DNA from: Plenodomus lindquistii
Taxonomy: Eukaryota > Ascomycota > Dothideomycetes > Pleosporales > Leptosphaeriaceae
Reading direction: 5' to 3'
DNA length: 64,000 nucleotides
Assembly (NCBI GenBank): GCA_025504975.1
Contig: JANUWI010000003.1
Coordinates: forward strand, 3,534,001-3,598,000
Position 1 is the first letter of the stretch. Each line of letters starts with the position of its first letter. Shown one piece after another: positions 43,585-55,441 of this stretch. The position numbers and the translations under genes are program-made. A model generated the notes under the pieces. The model made no database searches. It was not told where the DNA came from and saw only the letters and a program-made list of their open reading frames with translations.

Positions 43585-44865
43585 ATGCCTCCCACATCGC
43601 TGCTTCCCAAAATCTTCGCAGCCGTCTTCTTCCTAGCAGGCCTCTACCAACTTTCCGCATACATCTCCATCCCCGAGCTTCCCCAACGCGATCCCTTCCC
43701 GCCGACCGACAAACCCAAATCAACATGGTTCTCCGACGCCATCAAAGCCCCCCCACTAGCGACCCCAGAAGACGATGAAGAAGCACCTCCGGACGCAATA
43801 CCACACGTCCAAACAATCCCCTCCTCTCCCTCCATCCCCCTCCACAACTACACCCGCATCCACATCCCCCACGGCCCAACCCAATGCATGCCACACTTCT
43901 CCTCCACCTGGCGCGCCGCCGCCCAATCCCGCAACACATCCTGCAGCACCTCCGCGCCCTTTTCCGTACACGAAACCCACCGCGTAGCCTTTGCCAGCAT
44001 AACCACTGGCGCCGCCATCCCCGCCTACCAGCGCGCCATCCTCTCCCAAATGTTCCACGCCGCGGTCCACGATTCGAGCATACACATCATGTGCGACGCC
44101 CTGACCGACGGCATGTTCAACAAGATTGCATTCCTGCTCCATCTCGTCATGACGGAGATGTTGAAACCGGCGGAGAGCAGATTGGAATGGATCATGTGGA
44201 TTGACCGCGATGTCATTGTTCTCGATGCATGTAGACCTCTCTCTGCATTCCTGCCACCACGCGACGACGAGGCGTTTGACAAGATACAATTGGTGATTAA
44301 CCATGACTCCTCAGGGCTCAACGCAGGCGTTTTTATATTCAGGGTCAGCGAGTGGACGATGCAGTATTTGAATCGCGTGCTGGCGTTTCGCTATTTTCGG
44401 CCTGATGTCGAATTGGCGTTTGCAGAGCAGACTGCAATGGATATCGTTATGAAGGAGGAGGAGGAGGAGGAGGGTGGTAAGGACCGCGTCGTGCAGGTCC
44501 CGTGGTATTGGTTCAATGCGTATCCCGATGGGGGGGATAGCGTGCGCGGGTACAAGGAGAATAGTGTGAGGGAGGGGTTGGAGTGGTTTCGTGCGAGGAG
44601 GGGGGACTTTGCGGTGCATTTTGCGGGGGATGAGGGGAGGGTGGAGAGGATGATGGAGTGGGAGGATGTAATTGAGGAGGTGGGGAATGTTTGGGTGGGG
44701 GAGACGAGGAGGGATATTAGTAGAGAGGTGGAGGAGTATTGGAAGAGTTGGAAGGAGGGGAGTTTGACGGTGAAGCAGAGGGAGGGGGGTGATGATGCGG
44801 AGGGCGAAGATGAGGAGAAGAGGGGGAATGATAAGAAGGGGGAGATGAGGGAGGTAAAGAGATAA
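43585..44865 (+). CDS. Type II membrane glycosyltransferase, GT34 (GMA12/MNN10)-like
   Basis: Intronless, 426 aa. A single hydrophobic segment near residues 8-27 (LPKIFAAVFFLAGLYQLSAY) is a signal anchor, so the enzyme is expected in the Golgi lumen. A Pro-rich stem follows. The catalytic domain contains WIMWIDRDVIVLD with a DxD metal motif, then GLNAGVFIFRVSEW and AEQTAMDIVM, an arrangement seen in the GMA12/MNN10 family of galactosyl- and mannosyltransferases. VPWYWFNAYP comes near the end of the domain, and the final 70 residues are highly charged Glu/Lys/Arg low complexity. It would extend mannan or galactomannan chains; linkage unknown. GT34 assignment is from pattern only. Confidence 0.8.
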   Translation: MPPTSLLPKIFAAVFFLAGLYQLSAYISIPELPQRDPFPPTDKPKSTWFSDAIKAPPLATPEDDEEAPPDAIPHVQTIPSSPSIPLHNYTRIHIPHGPTQCMPHFSSTWRAAAQSRNTSCSTSAPFSVHETHRVAFASITTGAAIPAYQRAILSQMFHAAVHDSSIHIMCDALTDGMFNKIAFLLHLVMTEMLKPAESRLEWIMWIDRDVIVLDACRPLSAFLPPRDDEAFDKIQLVINHDSSGLNAGVFIFRVSEWTMQYLNRVLAFRYFRPDVELAFAEQTAMDIVMKEEEEEEGGKDRVVQVPWYWFNAYPDGGDSVRGYKENSVREGLEWFRARRGDFAVHFAGDEGRVERMMEWEDVIEEVGNVWVGETRRDISREVEEYWKSWKEGSLTVKQREGGDDAEGEDEEKRGNDKKGEMREVKR

Positions 44866-45077
44866 AGTAAAGACCAAGTTGACAGAGAGGAGACGACAAG
44901 GGAAGATGATGCGGTTGATGAAGATGCATGATCAAAACGAAATTGGCGTGCGATGAAATCTTTCCTTCTTTGTATGGTACCTCGATTTTAGATATCAATT
45001 AATTCGATTACAGCACCTTCGCTTCTACGCCACCGCATAATCCAATCCCCTCAATTCCTCCCACGTCTCTGCAATCC

Positions 45078-46421
45078 TCAACACCGTCTTGTAACATTGC
45101 TAGAACTCTGCCTCTGCAAAATCCGTCTCAGCGGGGATCCCTTTGATGACACTACCGTCCTGATGGATTCCACACTCGCTCCTTCCCTTTTCCCCCTCCT
45201 CTCCACGACCACGTCTTCAGCAGCATCGTCAAATGTTCCATTGCCCTCAACTCCTCTTTTGCCATTATTTTCCACAGGCTCTTCGATTCTAGGACGATTT
45301 CTCTCGATATCAGGATGCTCTGATTCCAAGACCGCTCCTACAACATTCGCATGCGATCGATCACCCCAAGATGCCTGTCTCTTCAAGATCCGGCGAAGTG
45401 GCGTATCGTTATACCGTCTCCTAACCTCCTCTCTCTCCCTCTCTAATTCCTCGGCTTCTCTTTGCACGCGCGACATTCGCTGTTCCCAGCTCTCGCTGTT
45501 TGGATTCAAGTACGCTGTGTTGTATGAGCCAAAATATTCTATACTCGTCGCACGCCGTGTTGTTAAGCAACACATGGATGGGATGGAGCGGAACTTACGC
45601 GTAATCCCACTAACACTCATCTCCACACCTCTCGGGTTTGAACCAACATGTTTGACCCCGACACACCGCCCGTCCCAAATCGCTACGTTCCCGTTTTCCC
45701 AGCGAAAGCGTATGGTATGTTTATCCGCAGATAGCAAATTGTGCTCCAGTAGCGATAAAAGACTTGAGGATTCTCTCGCGCTAAGAGCTGGGAAGCGCGA
45801 AGTATCCGGCGATGTAACGGCTAGAGTCTTGAGGTGCGTTGTAGGATGCGTTGATACCGCGGGGAAACTTAGATTCGTTGTTCCTGTATATTCTACTTCA
45901 ATTCCATCGAGGAGCTGTTGAAACGGTGGGGAGAGGGAATCGTAAAGGCCATAACGGGACACGAATGCTGTATCTCCGGCGCCAGATTCTGCCTTGAATA
46001 TTGTGAGACTTTGTGATAAGGCTTGCACACGTCCTCCATGATTATATGCCCACGCGCTTTTGGAATCCCGAAGCTCTTCCCCACTGCTCTCAATCACATC
46101 TTTCTCATCTCCACCTAGTACTTCGGTAACTCGTCTCTGCTCTTCATGCGAAAGTTCCTGGTCGCGCAGAAATACTACGCCGCGCTCCGCCACTAAGTTC
46201 GCAAGTTCTCTCAATTGGCTCTTTGTAAGATCGGCTAGTCGTACATTGGGAAGTACACTTCCAATCGACGGACTCAAGTCTTGCGGCGTACTCAGAGAGA
46301 GTAGTGAGAGGGTAGCACTAGACTTTTGCGATGGAGATGAGGGCAGCGAGTGCGAGGACTCAGACGTAGTGTCGTAGCCTGAGTCCGAGGACGTCGGGCG
46401 GCGGGAGCGATGGTGTCCCAT
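45078..46421 (-). CDS. TauD/TfdA-like protein without an obvious iron-binding HxD
   Basis: Two exons, 46421-45599 and 45538-45078, about 427 aa. The 60-nt intron (gtaagt...tatag) has no stop, so unspliced reading is also open. The start is the first ATG (MGHHRSRRPTSS). A Ser-rich N-terminus precedes LTKSQLRELANLVAERGVVF and LRDQELSHEEQ, typical of fungal TauD-like dioxygenases; AGDTAFVSRYGLYDSLSPPF and ENGNVAIWDGRCVGVKHVG follow. The region that should carry WHxD reads AWAYNHGGRVQALSQSL, with no HxD. The C-terminal 130 residues hold two similar PLRRIL[KR]RQ motifs in basic, disordered sequence. It may be a catalytically dead relative with a binding role. 2-Oxoglutarate chemistry should not be assumed. 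Confidence 0.75.
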   Translation of the reverse strand: MGHHRSRRPTSSDSGYDTTSESSHSLPSSPSQKSSATLSLLSLSTPQDLSPSIGSVLPNVRLADLTKSQLRELANLVAERGVVFLRDQELSHEEQRRVTEVLGGDEKDVIESSGEELRDSKSAWAYNHGGRVQALSQSLTIFKAESGAGDTAFVSRYGLYDSLSPPFQQLLDGIEVEYTGTTNLSFPAVSTHPTTHLKTLAVTSPDTSRFPALSARESSSLLSLLEHNLLSADKHTIRFRWENGNVAIWDGRCVGVKHVGSNPRGVEMSVSGITRKFRSIPSMCCLTTRRATSIEYFGSYNTAYLNPNSESWEQRMSRVQREAEELEREREEVRRRYNDTPLRRILKRQASWGDRSHANVVGAVLESEHPDIERNRPRIEEPVENNGKRGVEGNGTFDDAAEDVVVERRGKREGASVESIRTVVSSKGSPLRRILQRQSSSNVTRRC

Positions 46422-46941
46422 ATTGATATCTTTTCTCTTGGAAAGCTCCAACTGTCCTAGGTGATCGAGCGGTTCTGGTTTCAATGCAACACCACGTGCT
46501 GTTTTCCTATGTTTCTTTGCAAAGGCCTAGTGGTAGAATGTCCAGTTGCTTGACAGCATCTGCGCGCATGTGTGCTCAAGTAGAATTACATTGTGACACT
46601 GAATACAAGGGACGCGATGCGCTATCTATGCCGACGCACCAATGTGGACGTGGTCTGTGAGTGGTTCGCATGGAGGGTGAAAGGTCTGGGCATGTGGTTA
46701 TGATTGGTGGATACGGCAGTATCTAGCGGTTGGCCAATTGCGCCATTCGTGATAAGGATCGCATCAGCATTTGAGAGTTCCTCGGCATCGACATTGCGGA
46801 GTAGATGTCTGGAGTTTACACGAGGGTGGGGGTTCTTGAAGTAGTCTCGCGCTGGTAAGATGTGTATTCCCCTATGGCGAACACAACACACCACAATTGT
46901 CGGCATCGTAGGTGTCAGCTATTATGCCTAATGCGTATGTA
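46422..46941. other. Intergenic region, no supported gene
   Basis: 520 bp between the TauD-like start and the F-box gene's stop. One minus-strand open frame (46622-46906) has no recognisable content. Confidence 0.35.
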
Positions 46942-48927
46942 TCATCTCGCGCTACGTCCTACCACTTCATCTGCCCAACAATGCTTGTCGTTGGGCGCAC
47001 ACCGTATAAAGCATGTGCGTAGTGAAGTCGTGTGGTCCGCCGGTATTAGCCACGGATGGCTTGCTTGCTTGTAGCAGACTGGCTGTGCCGTTGCATCGCC
47101 ACACAATCTTATGCACAACATCTTATCCATGAGCATACTTTCAAATACAGCTCGACGCACGGTCGCATACTGTGTGCGTCCAAATTCGTCTGGATGCGGT
47201 GGAGCAATTTGCCTGCGCCACAGATGCACACTCAGTGCCTCGAGCCTGTTGGGCTCCACTCGGCTCTTATACCTTGACCACAACCTACGGATGAGGCAGT
47301 GGATATGGGCAGTTTCGTGGTCGACATGGCTCTGAAATATCCAATCACATGTCCTGAGTCGGTAGTGCAGGTTGAGTGTCTTGAGGCGTGGTGACGGCAT
47401 GATGTGGTCAATGTACCCCGTACCCTATGAGCGTCAACATTGTGAGACACAAGCAATTGACATTGCAACATACAGTGTGATACTCGTCATCATCACAGAA
47501 AACGCACAATTGCTGATAAGTTTTCAAGACGTCAAAGTCGAGTTGAAGATTGAGCGTAAGGAGAGCCGGTGTTTGTCGAAGCAGTGTTGCTAGACTGCCC
47601 TCGATTCTGGGAGCTCCACAATCGGGTTGTGAGGATTTGATCGAGAGGTCTTGCAGGTGTGCACCATGTACAGGCAGGACTGCTGTCCAAAAAGGGTCGT
47701 CCGCATTGAGAACATCGCATCGCACAACCAAAGACGTCAACGCGACGAGCGACGTTGTGAAATTCGCACACTCTCTGAGCTCTGTTGGATGCATTACACT
47801 CCGCCAATACATTGTAGAGAAATGGTAACAGTCTTTAAGCACGAGAGTAATATCTAGATGTTGCAAATAGGGCAGTTGGCCAGTAAATGTGTCGAAGAAG
47901 TGCTTGGGATTCGAGGGGCCGAGTCGGAGGCGCCTCAGAGTGCTAGTGTCCATGCAAGTGAGGAGTCTCTGGCAATGCGGCTTGTCAAGGTTGTAGTTGC
48001 CAGCACGGATTTGGAGATGTTGCAGCTTAGGGAGACGTTCGTTATGGGTGAGTGGGAGCTGTATTTCGAAGTGGAACAGCTGCAGCCCCTCGGGATAGTT
48101 CGAGACCCTAAATTGATTGGTGTAGGATAGAAGGCTGTACCCGTCTCGCATCGGTGTATACTCCTGTGGAATGTATGCCATGGGTGGACGGGTCACTCCG
48201 GGCCGTGTGTCGATTGACAGCATCTTGAGATTGGGACATTTGATAATGGCGAGCTTAAAGTGTGACCAAATTTGCAATGCTTTGACAGAGTCATTGACCA
48301 TGTTGGGTAACCTCACAGCCAATCGGTAAAGCTGGGGCGACTGTAGGACATGGTAATCCAGACTTCTGATTGTAGCGTGGAGTTGAGCATGAGGCCAGCG
48401 TTCATGAATGAAATTAAGAAGCTCCTCTGGCATGGAGAGTTCACAGTCCCAACTGCAGATACGTGTCAGTCAATAACATTGATGTAGAGATGCCGTGGCA
48501 GCCGAAAGCCAGATTCGGTCGAACAAAAGTCGCTGACCTGAAGGAATGAAGGCGGCGCAGTAGTCCCGTGCACTTGAGGAGTAGCGGAGTGTTCAGACAA
48601 CAGCTATCGTCGTCACCTTGGAACGACCTGATGTGCAGGTCGCGTACATGGTGCCTCAAGGCATCGAGGGGATCTGTGAGTCGTGTGATATAACGAACGG
48701 TAGCGGACTCATGGCCATCGTCATCTCGCAAGACCAGTGTGCGGTAAAGGGTTGACTCTGCAAATGTCTTGAGACGTAGGGACACGAGGCGGAAGCAGCG
48801 CAGATGGATGTCACGGTGGGGGGATAGCTGCATCATGTCAGCAGCCAATCAGAGCGGCAGAAAAGGCACTTACATGTGTCAGGATCTCATGCAAAACGTC
48901 GTCGTCTAGTTGTTCAAGTGAGGTCAT
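46942..48927 (-). CDS. F-box-like protein with leucine-rich-type C-terminal region
   Basis: Four exons: 48927-48874, 48827-48538, 48452-47474 and 47424-46942; about 601 aa, all phases consistent. The N-terminus MTSLEQLDDDVLHEILTHLS is an F-box-like start, continuing LRCFRLVSLRLKTFAESTLYRTLVL as in many fungal F-box proteins. The body has irregular leucine-rich blocks (LPKLQHLQIRAGNY, STLRRLRLGPSN, LPYLQHLDITL, ALLTLNLQLDF). Such proteins link substrates to Skp1-cullin ubiquitin ligases; fungal genomes hold many lineage-specific copies. Substrate unknown. A plus-strand open frame within the gene is a shadow. Confidence 0.8.
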
Positions 48928-49156
48928 GGCTGACGATGGTCTTCATGGCCAAGGCGAGGTGAAGTTGCACAAAACGTGACATTTGAATATCCACGAAGAA
49001 AGGATGTTGTGACGAGCAAGGCGCAGGCGGGCATGCAACCATCCTCAGCCTCGCGATGCCAAGCCGCCAGTCCATATCCGTCCTAGCGCGGTCTGTGGAA
49101 GCTCATCATCATCCGCCCATGTCACGGCCATCAAAGCCCGCCCACCGCCCGCAACG

Positions 49157-49856
49157 ATGCAGTCACTCCGCCGAACCGCAGTGGCTGCTGCCCGTACAAG
49201 CCGAAGCCGCACCAATCTCCCCCGCCAGACGCGCCGCTTTGCGCACGACGACCACGGCCACGGCCATGGCCACGCTTCCGTCGAAGAGCCCATGGGCGTA
49301 CGTCCACCCTGGCCCTATCACTACCACCTTCCGTCACGTGCTGACCCCATTGCCCCCCACAGACCGGCTTCTACAGCACCATAGCCATTATCCCCGCCGG
49401 CATCCTCCTCTACTACATGTCTCGCAAGACCGCCGACAACGAGCAACCATACTTTACGCGCATGATCAACCGTGTGACTGAGGGCTGGAACGAACAGTGG
49501 ACGGCGCAGAACGACTTGCACGTGCGGATGCTTGAGCAGGCGGGTGAAGACCGGGTGCTGTTTTTGAAGACGGCGCCAGTGCATCATGTCGAGATGAAGT
49601 TTCCTGAGTATGTGGGGGCAGGATCAAACATGGGCAGGGATATTGCTAACAAATCCCCAGAATCATGAATGTCGGCTCCCCATACAATGTCGTCGCCGGC
49701 AGCCAAGTCGACATGAAGCAGGTGATTGAAAAGTACAAGAAGCTGTCCGACGAGGACAATGAGCGCAAACTCCAGGCTCTCCGCGAGAACAAGATCAAGT
49801 CTGAGCAGCCATTCGAGGGCAAGACGCGCGCGAGGAAGGCGCCTGACATGTTCTAG
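49157..49856 (+). CDS. nuo17.8: Mitochondrial complex I 17.8 kDa subunit (NADH:ubiquinone oxidoreductase accessory subunit)
   Basis: Three exons: 49157-49297, 49363-49607 and 49661-49856; about 193 aa. The N-terminus MQSLRRTAVAAARTSRSR is a strong mitochondrial presequence, followed by a His/Gly/Asp-rich patch (HDDHGHGHGH). One membrane segment (STIAIIPAGILLYYMSR) is followed by a matrix- or intermembrane-facing domain with NRVTEGWNEQWTAQNDLH and NVGSPYNVVAGSQVDMK. This layout and the motif GSPYNVVAGSQ match the fungal 17.8 kDa accessory subunit of complex I. It is a conserved housekeeping gene that makes the frame of this region reliable. The symbol follows Neurospora usage and is from memory. 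Confidence 0.85.
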
Positions 49857-50081
49857 AGCATTGTCATAGGTGGGTGGTTAACGGAATCGAGTGTATATAT
49901 CGAGAGTGACCCTTTAGAAGGGATGAATGGATTTGGAATATGCAAAATCACCGAGAAGCACGTGAACAAGTTGACCATTGACGCGCAATAGGGGAGAAGA
50001 CTATGCTCTTGACTGGCATGTGATGGTGCATCCAAAGGCTCTTGCGTCTTGCGAGCATCCATAGCCAAGCGAAAGGCATGG

Positions 50082-52282
50082 CTAGACTATAGTGACCACA
50101 GCCTCTGCGGCAACCTTCTCAAATAACTCCCACGGCATCAGCGTCACAATGCCAATCCTCACATACATTGAGTCGTCCCCAGGTGAACGCTGAAGCAGCA
50201 GACCATCCATCTGGCCCCTATCTCGACCCTGATATCGCATTTTGTACGTATACAACGCAAGACAAATGACAGCCTCCCAATCTGTGAGTCCCCGTAGCTG
50301 CTCCCACGTTTCCGGCCGCATCCTCGCCGCCCTAAATATTTTCTTAACATCAATATTCAAGTCGAGAAAGAGGTTCCTTTCTGTCGCGACGTTTTCAAAA
50401 ACCTTGATGACGTCGGGTCCAGAAGCCATGGGGCCCTTGAGGTCGATCGATATACTCTTTACTTCACCGTACGGATCATCGTTTCGCAGTAGTGCCACAT
50501 TGGACGACACCAGAGATGCTAGCGACGTTAGCTTCTCCTTGGGAGCGTTGTAACGATTCACGGGCTCGATGTGGCTCGGAGACGATATCCACGACCAAGT
50601 CGGCGTATGCACACTCCTCGACGCTATAGGCGAAAGATGCGTGTCGAAATCCTCACAATACCACGAGAGTTGGAACGCGAGGCCCCTTTCCCAAAGGCCT
50701 GCGAGGTACAGTCCTGGAGCGATGACAGGACCCAGGCTTCTCGCGATGCCGCCAAGAGCAGGAAGTAAATCGCTCCTGTGCGTGATGCCCATGGCGCTGT
50801 ATTCCTTGACGAGATTGTTCCATAGCCCCGCGAATTCAGCGTCGCTGATACTACTACCGCTCGACGACTCGCATGCCGCGCGTAGAATGCGGTAGTAGTC
50901 GTCGCCTGAATCGGGCTGCGGGTGGGGCCACGGTACGACATTGCATTCACAGGTGTCGTGGGTACGGCATTCGAAGCGGACTTCGGCGGGGAGAAAGTGG
51001 ACGGTTCGCCGTGCCAGGTAGCGCTCTTGCATGCACCATGCTCGGGAGTATAACGGGTACTCGGTGTTATGCCTTTTTAAGTTGCACCAATGTGTGTCGT
51101 TGCGTCGAGCATGGATTGTGGATTGGGATCCTGATGGAGACGTGCATGCGATACTGAGGGGTGGTTTTCTTGGCCAGAGGAATCCTTGTGTTGATGATGA
51201 TGCGGCTGTTGCGGCGAGGACTGCGTAGCCGTTTGAGTATACATCTGCCATGGTAGATGCTTCCTTGGCCCAGTCGTCGCGGTCGTCCTGCAATATACAG
51301 ATCGAGTCGATCCATATGTACTCCAGCCCTAGCTTCCGAGTGGCGAATAACGCATCTTGTAGGGTCTGAGGAAGTAGAGATACGTCTATGCGCTCATGCC
51401 TCTGGGCAATGTTGGCCTTTATAGTCATAGACTGGGGATATGGACCCCAGCCTAATGATCAATCATCAAAGTTAGTACCTAGAGCCTTAGTACAGCAACA
51501 TAGGACATGCGTAAAATATGTCAAGACGGCATAACGAACCGGACCAGTCGAGGATACAAGATGAACATCCTGACTGCTTCCCTTGCCAACCTTGATCAGG
51601 CGGGTCGGCGCAAAAGTCTCGTTCGGAGCTGTACACTGATCGTGGCTCTGCACACAATCACCTATCCATGTAGTCATCTTCTCAAAATGGTCATCCGACC
51701 TTGGATCCGAGCAAACGCTGCGTATTTCCAAAGGACACTGCGCCTGCCGTATTTCTTCTAGCCTTGAAATTAGCAGAATACAAATTTCTGCTTTAAAAAG
51801 TACTTACCATGCGGAGAAAATAGCTGCACATGTTGACCCTCACAGTATGGCTCCTGGATTTGAAAGCACAATTGTATGTCTAGACCTTGTTTCCCACAAT
51901 TGACAACACACACGGTAGTCTCATCCTTCTTTTCATCTACTAGCTGATCAAATGTCATCTTGATCACGTTACAGAATGAACAATCAGGCTTCAGATCAGA
52001 CAATTTTGGAAAGGTTCTCAAGAATGAGTGTGGCTTATCTGGTCTTCGAGGCTGCAGGTTGAGCGAGCAAATTCTACAGCCCAGCTCGTATAGCAACATG
52101 GCACGAGGGGTTTGCTGCCGTAGGTTCAAACACGTCTGGATAGTGTTTTTTAGACTTTTGTCCCGAATTCTTGAACGCACGATTGACCTGGTTTGTGTGT
52201 TACTGTGGTGTTTGGCGGTTATCTTGGCGTTTCCACTTACAGTGACTCGAGCATGGTGGGGCGCTGTCGCTCCAGATGCCAT
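50082..52282 (-). CDS. HET (heterokaryon incompatibility) domain protein with a damaged splice donor
   Basis: Exons read as 52282-51808, 51757-51515 and 51451-50082; about 695 aa. The start may instead be the ATG at 52099 (MLLYELGCRICSL), which looks more like a HET N-terminus. HET motifs: RYAVLTYCWGPYPQS, QTLQDALFATRKLGLEYIWID, SICILQDDRDDWAKEA and YPLYSRAWCMQERYL. The Cys/Trp of TYCWG is formed only if 51514-51452 is removed. That intron has a good end (attag) and exact phase, but its first bases are TT instead of GT. So the donor is mutated, a base is misread, or splicing is unusual. HET proteins trigger cell death on non-self recognition. An ankyrin relic lies directly upstream. Confidence 0.78.
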
Positions 52283-52675
52283 GATGGGGTTTGCTCATTG
52301 TTTCCCATGATGCATGCAAAGTCAAGTGTTAGGCTATTAGACTGTCATCTCAACTATATCGTGTGCAAGTGATGGTGACAGCCGGCACTAACTAGCATGC
52401 ATGTACGTTCGTTAACTTAAGCGACCACTCAAGAGGCAAGAAAGTAACCAGGTCAGACACATATTACAACACAACAAAGTGAAAAACTTGACCGCGCAAT
52501 TTCTAGGAAGAAACATCGTCAATCTCATCAATAAACACCCTTCCACAACCGACAGTTTTACTCCCGTCCTCATCTCCCATCCTCTCAATCAGCACCATAC
52601 CCCAACAACACCGTATTCAGGTCCACTACCTGCGTCTCCTCCGCCACCGTAGGTGATCGGTCAACAACCCTAATA

Positions 52676-54345
52676 CTAGCTACTATCTACCACAACATCC
52701 AGCGCCGTCTCCCCTCCCGCTGCAACCTTTGTAGCAGCATCCACATCCGCGCCATGCAGTGCTGTAAGCCCATCTGACACAGTCGTTGCATAGATATTCG
52801 CCCCATTTTCGACCAGAATTTGAGCTGTGCGGAGGTGGTGGGGCGATGTAGCTACGGTTTCTGACATGTAGTTATGTGCAGCTGAAGTTGAATGTTGGCT
52901 TATGCAAGTGGCGAAAATGGAGGGGTATGCATTGGTCCAGCTGTGTGGCGGGTTCATTCACCACACCTGCATCGCCGCGGGAGATGAGGAAATCGACCAC
53001 GTCTGCGTGGAGTTCCTGACATGCTGTGTGCAGGGGTGTAAGGCCCTGGTTTGTCTTTGGCCTAAATGTTTGCACCGAGGGTACAGGGGTAGTCTGCGAT
53101 TTCTCGTGTTTGAGCAAGGTGTAGTGGTGTGCGTAGGGTTTGGTCTGTGATGTTGATGCGGGCTCCGGCGTCTACCATGGCTTTGATAGTATCGATGTCT
53201 TTGATGTATGCCAGGGCGATTATGAGGGGAGAGGGATGATACTCGCCGGTATTGTCATCGATACGTGGGCCTTCATCTACGCGCCGTTCCTTGGATAACA
53301 GCAAACTTAGGACCCTATCAAGATCAAACCTCAATACGGGACTTGTGAGGTGCCGGGAGTGAGTGTTGCCGGTTTCCTGGCACGGTGGTGTTGATGTCAG
53401 CGCCGTGATGAACGAGATGCCGAAGCATGGATAAGAAGCGCTGGAACAGGTTTGCGTACTTATCCGGACTTCTTCGATAAAGCCATTCGCAACAATGATG
53501 GTCGCAACAATACTCGTCTAGCGCTATGAAAAAAAGCCTCGGTCAGACAGGATACATCGTCGATAGCGCTGGGGTCCGGAAAGCCAGCGACATATTTGAG
53601 AAGGAGGTCGACGGCTTCGGGGTGCCAGCACTGCGCAGCGCGTATCATAGCCGTGCGCTCACATGTTTGTCTTGTGCTTGTGCCGTGCAACGAGTCGGCT
53701 TTGCTGAGCTCCTGAAGAATGATGGTCATGCAGTCTGTCCTGTTCAAAGATGCTGCCAAGGGCCAGGGATGATGGCGACACTGCGACTCCATGGTTAATC
53801 AGAACCACAAGGGAACTTGGATGATCCGAGCCAGGTTGCGAGATCAAGAGCGGGATGTGGATCATAGACTGCAGTGTCTGAGTAATCTGGTTTCTCTGCA
53901 TCTGCACCAGCTTCAAGATGTATCTTGACAGCCTCGGTCGGCATGATCGCCTCGTATGGCAAGATGAAGTGGTGTACATGTACTATAGTGGTCATAGTTG
54001 TCAATTCCCTCGTCCTCGCCAGAGTGGACGAAGGATGTGAGTTTTGAGATGTCCCCTTGCTGGGCTGCCTTGTGAACGGGCAAGGCATCAAAGGGTCCCT
54101 CGGCCTGCGCGACTTTGTTCGCTCAAGTGTTTCCGCTGTGGTTGTTTCCTTCCAGATCTGAATTTTGCATTGCTGTGGGTCATCTCGGCCGGGAGGAAGA
54201 GGAAGAGTCTTGCTTTCATTTTCTTATTGAATATCATGGATGTCTTATGCCCGCGCCGCAATGATCCCTGGAGGTAGGCCGTAGCTTGCGCCCTTCCATA
54301 AGAAGCCAAGTATACATGAAACTTGTGCGGGGATGGATGCTGCAC
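52676..54345 (-). pseudogene. Decayed ankyrin-repeat protein gene
   Basis: Successive minus-strand frames carry ankyrin repeats that continue one another only if the frame is changed: DALPVHKAAQQGDISKL and TCTPLHLAIRGDHA near 54090-53950; then EAVKIHLEAGADAEKPDY one frame over; TAMIRAAQCWHPEAVDLLL near 53650; PLIIALAYIKDIDTIKAMV and RTPLHLAQTREIADYP near 53150; LTPLHTACQELHADVVDFL near 53030; and RTAQILVENGANIY near 52820. At least three frame changes lack splice signals. This is a pseudogene of an ankyrin protein. It sits beside the HET gene with the same orientation; such pairs are common in fungal recognition loci, so the two may have decayed together. Confidence 0.75.
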
Positions 54346-55441
54346 TGTGAAATTACAGACTCAAGCACGCTACTGTCTATTCTCAAGAAGTTGAATTGGG
54401 CCCTTTTTCTTTCGAATCCTGTACCTTGTTGATGTCGCTGGTGATGGAACGTTGGGGATGGATAGGGCAGACGTCATGCCATGTCATGATAAGGCTGGTT
54501 GCTGTGTGGACGGGGCGCCCCACTTGAGCCGCTGCAGCTAGCGCACGGGACGGGTTCGGTGGGCTGATTGGCGTGTGTGAGTAATGTTCAGGGTCAGTGT
54601 TGCTTAATCGGGGGTTATATAACGACGCTGATATGGCTGAGATGGGTTGAATTGCGATCAGGATGTTGATTGAGCAGTTTGAGTATTGTCAAGATGGATG
54701 CACACCACATGCAGCGACAACGTACTGTGTAAGTGTGATTTCTGGATACCTGTAATCGTCCTCAGTAAATGAGATTGATGGCAACTTAATGTCTTGTTGA
54801 CTTTTCTTAACACAATGGACGCGTTACGCACCCTAGCAGGCAAGACATACGTCATGTCAATAAAAGCGACTGAATTTGGCTTTCACAGCGTTGCCATGTC
54901 TCTGGGTGTTCCTCTCCACCAAATGACTGTCTCAGCTGCATCTTGTCTGGGGTCTCTTGTCTCTCATCAACGCACCACGGCCAACACTCAACAACAATGC
55001 GACATGTGACTAGTCGACTGCCGCAAGATGAAGAGACTGGGACAGTAGAAAGAAAAGGGCAAAGAGGTGTTTGGTAGAAGGAAGGCAGCCCTAGTCGCCG
55101 CAGCACCCGGTAAGGCCTAGCCCGAGACCCGCCCGCCCCTGCGGTTCCCAAACACGGGCCTCTTGCGCCGCATCACCCGTCGTCTGAGCGCATAAACATC
55201 ATGCAATTCACTGTCCACCACCAGTGACCACGCATTGCTTGGAGCCCTGCTTTGCCCACATCTCCGCTTCTTCGTATTTGCACTGCTGGCTCATCTTGCA
55301 AGTGAAACACGCGCTTCTGCCACTGGTTGTTTCCATTTGCATTGGGCCGGGCGTGCTGGTTTTATTTGCGGTGTGGAGAAACAGCACCGCTCGTACCGCA
55401 GATACAAGGTTTGGGCTGCCAGCACCAGCAAAAACAATGTC
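54346..55441. other. Intergenic region, no supported gene
   Basis: 1096 bp between the ankyrin relic and the coiled-coil gene. GC-balanced, with small open frames only. The final 200 bp are presumably promoter and leader of the coiled-coil gene. Confidence 0.35.

Noticed and set aside
44311..44877. 188-codon antisense open frame in the glycosyltransferase gene
   Set aside because: Pro/Leu/His-rich complement of Glu/Gly/Arg-rich coding sequence; a shadow.
45097..45921. 274-codon plus-strand open frame opposite the TauD-like gene
   Set aside because: Ser-rich complement of the minus-strand coding frame, which alone has family motifs.
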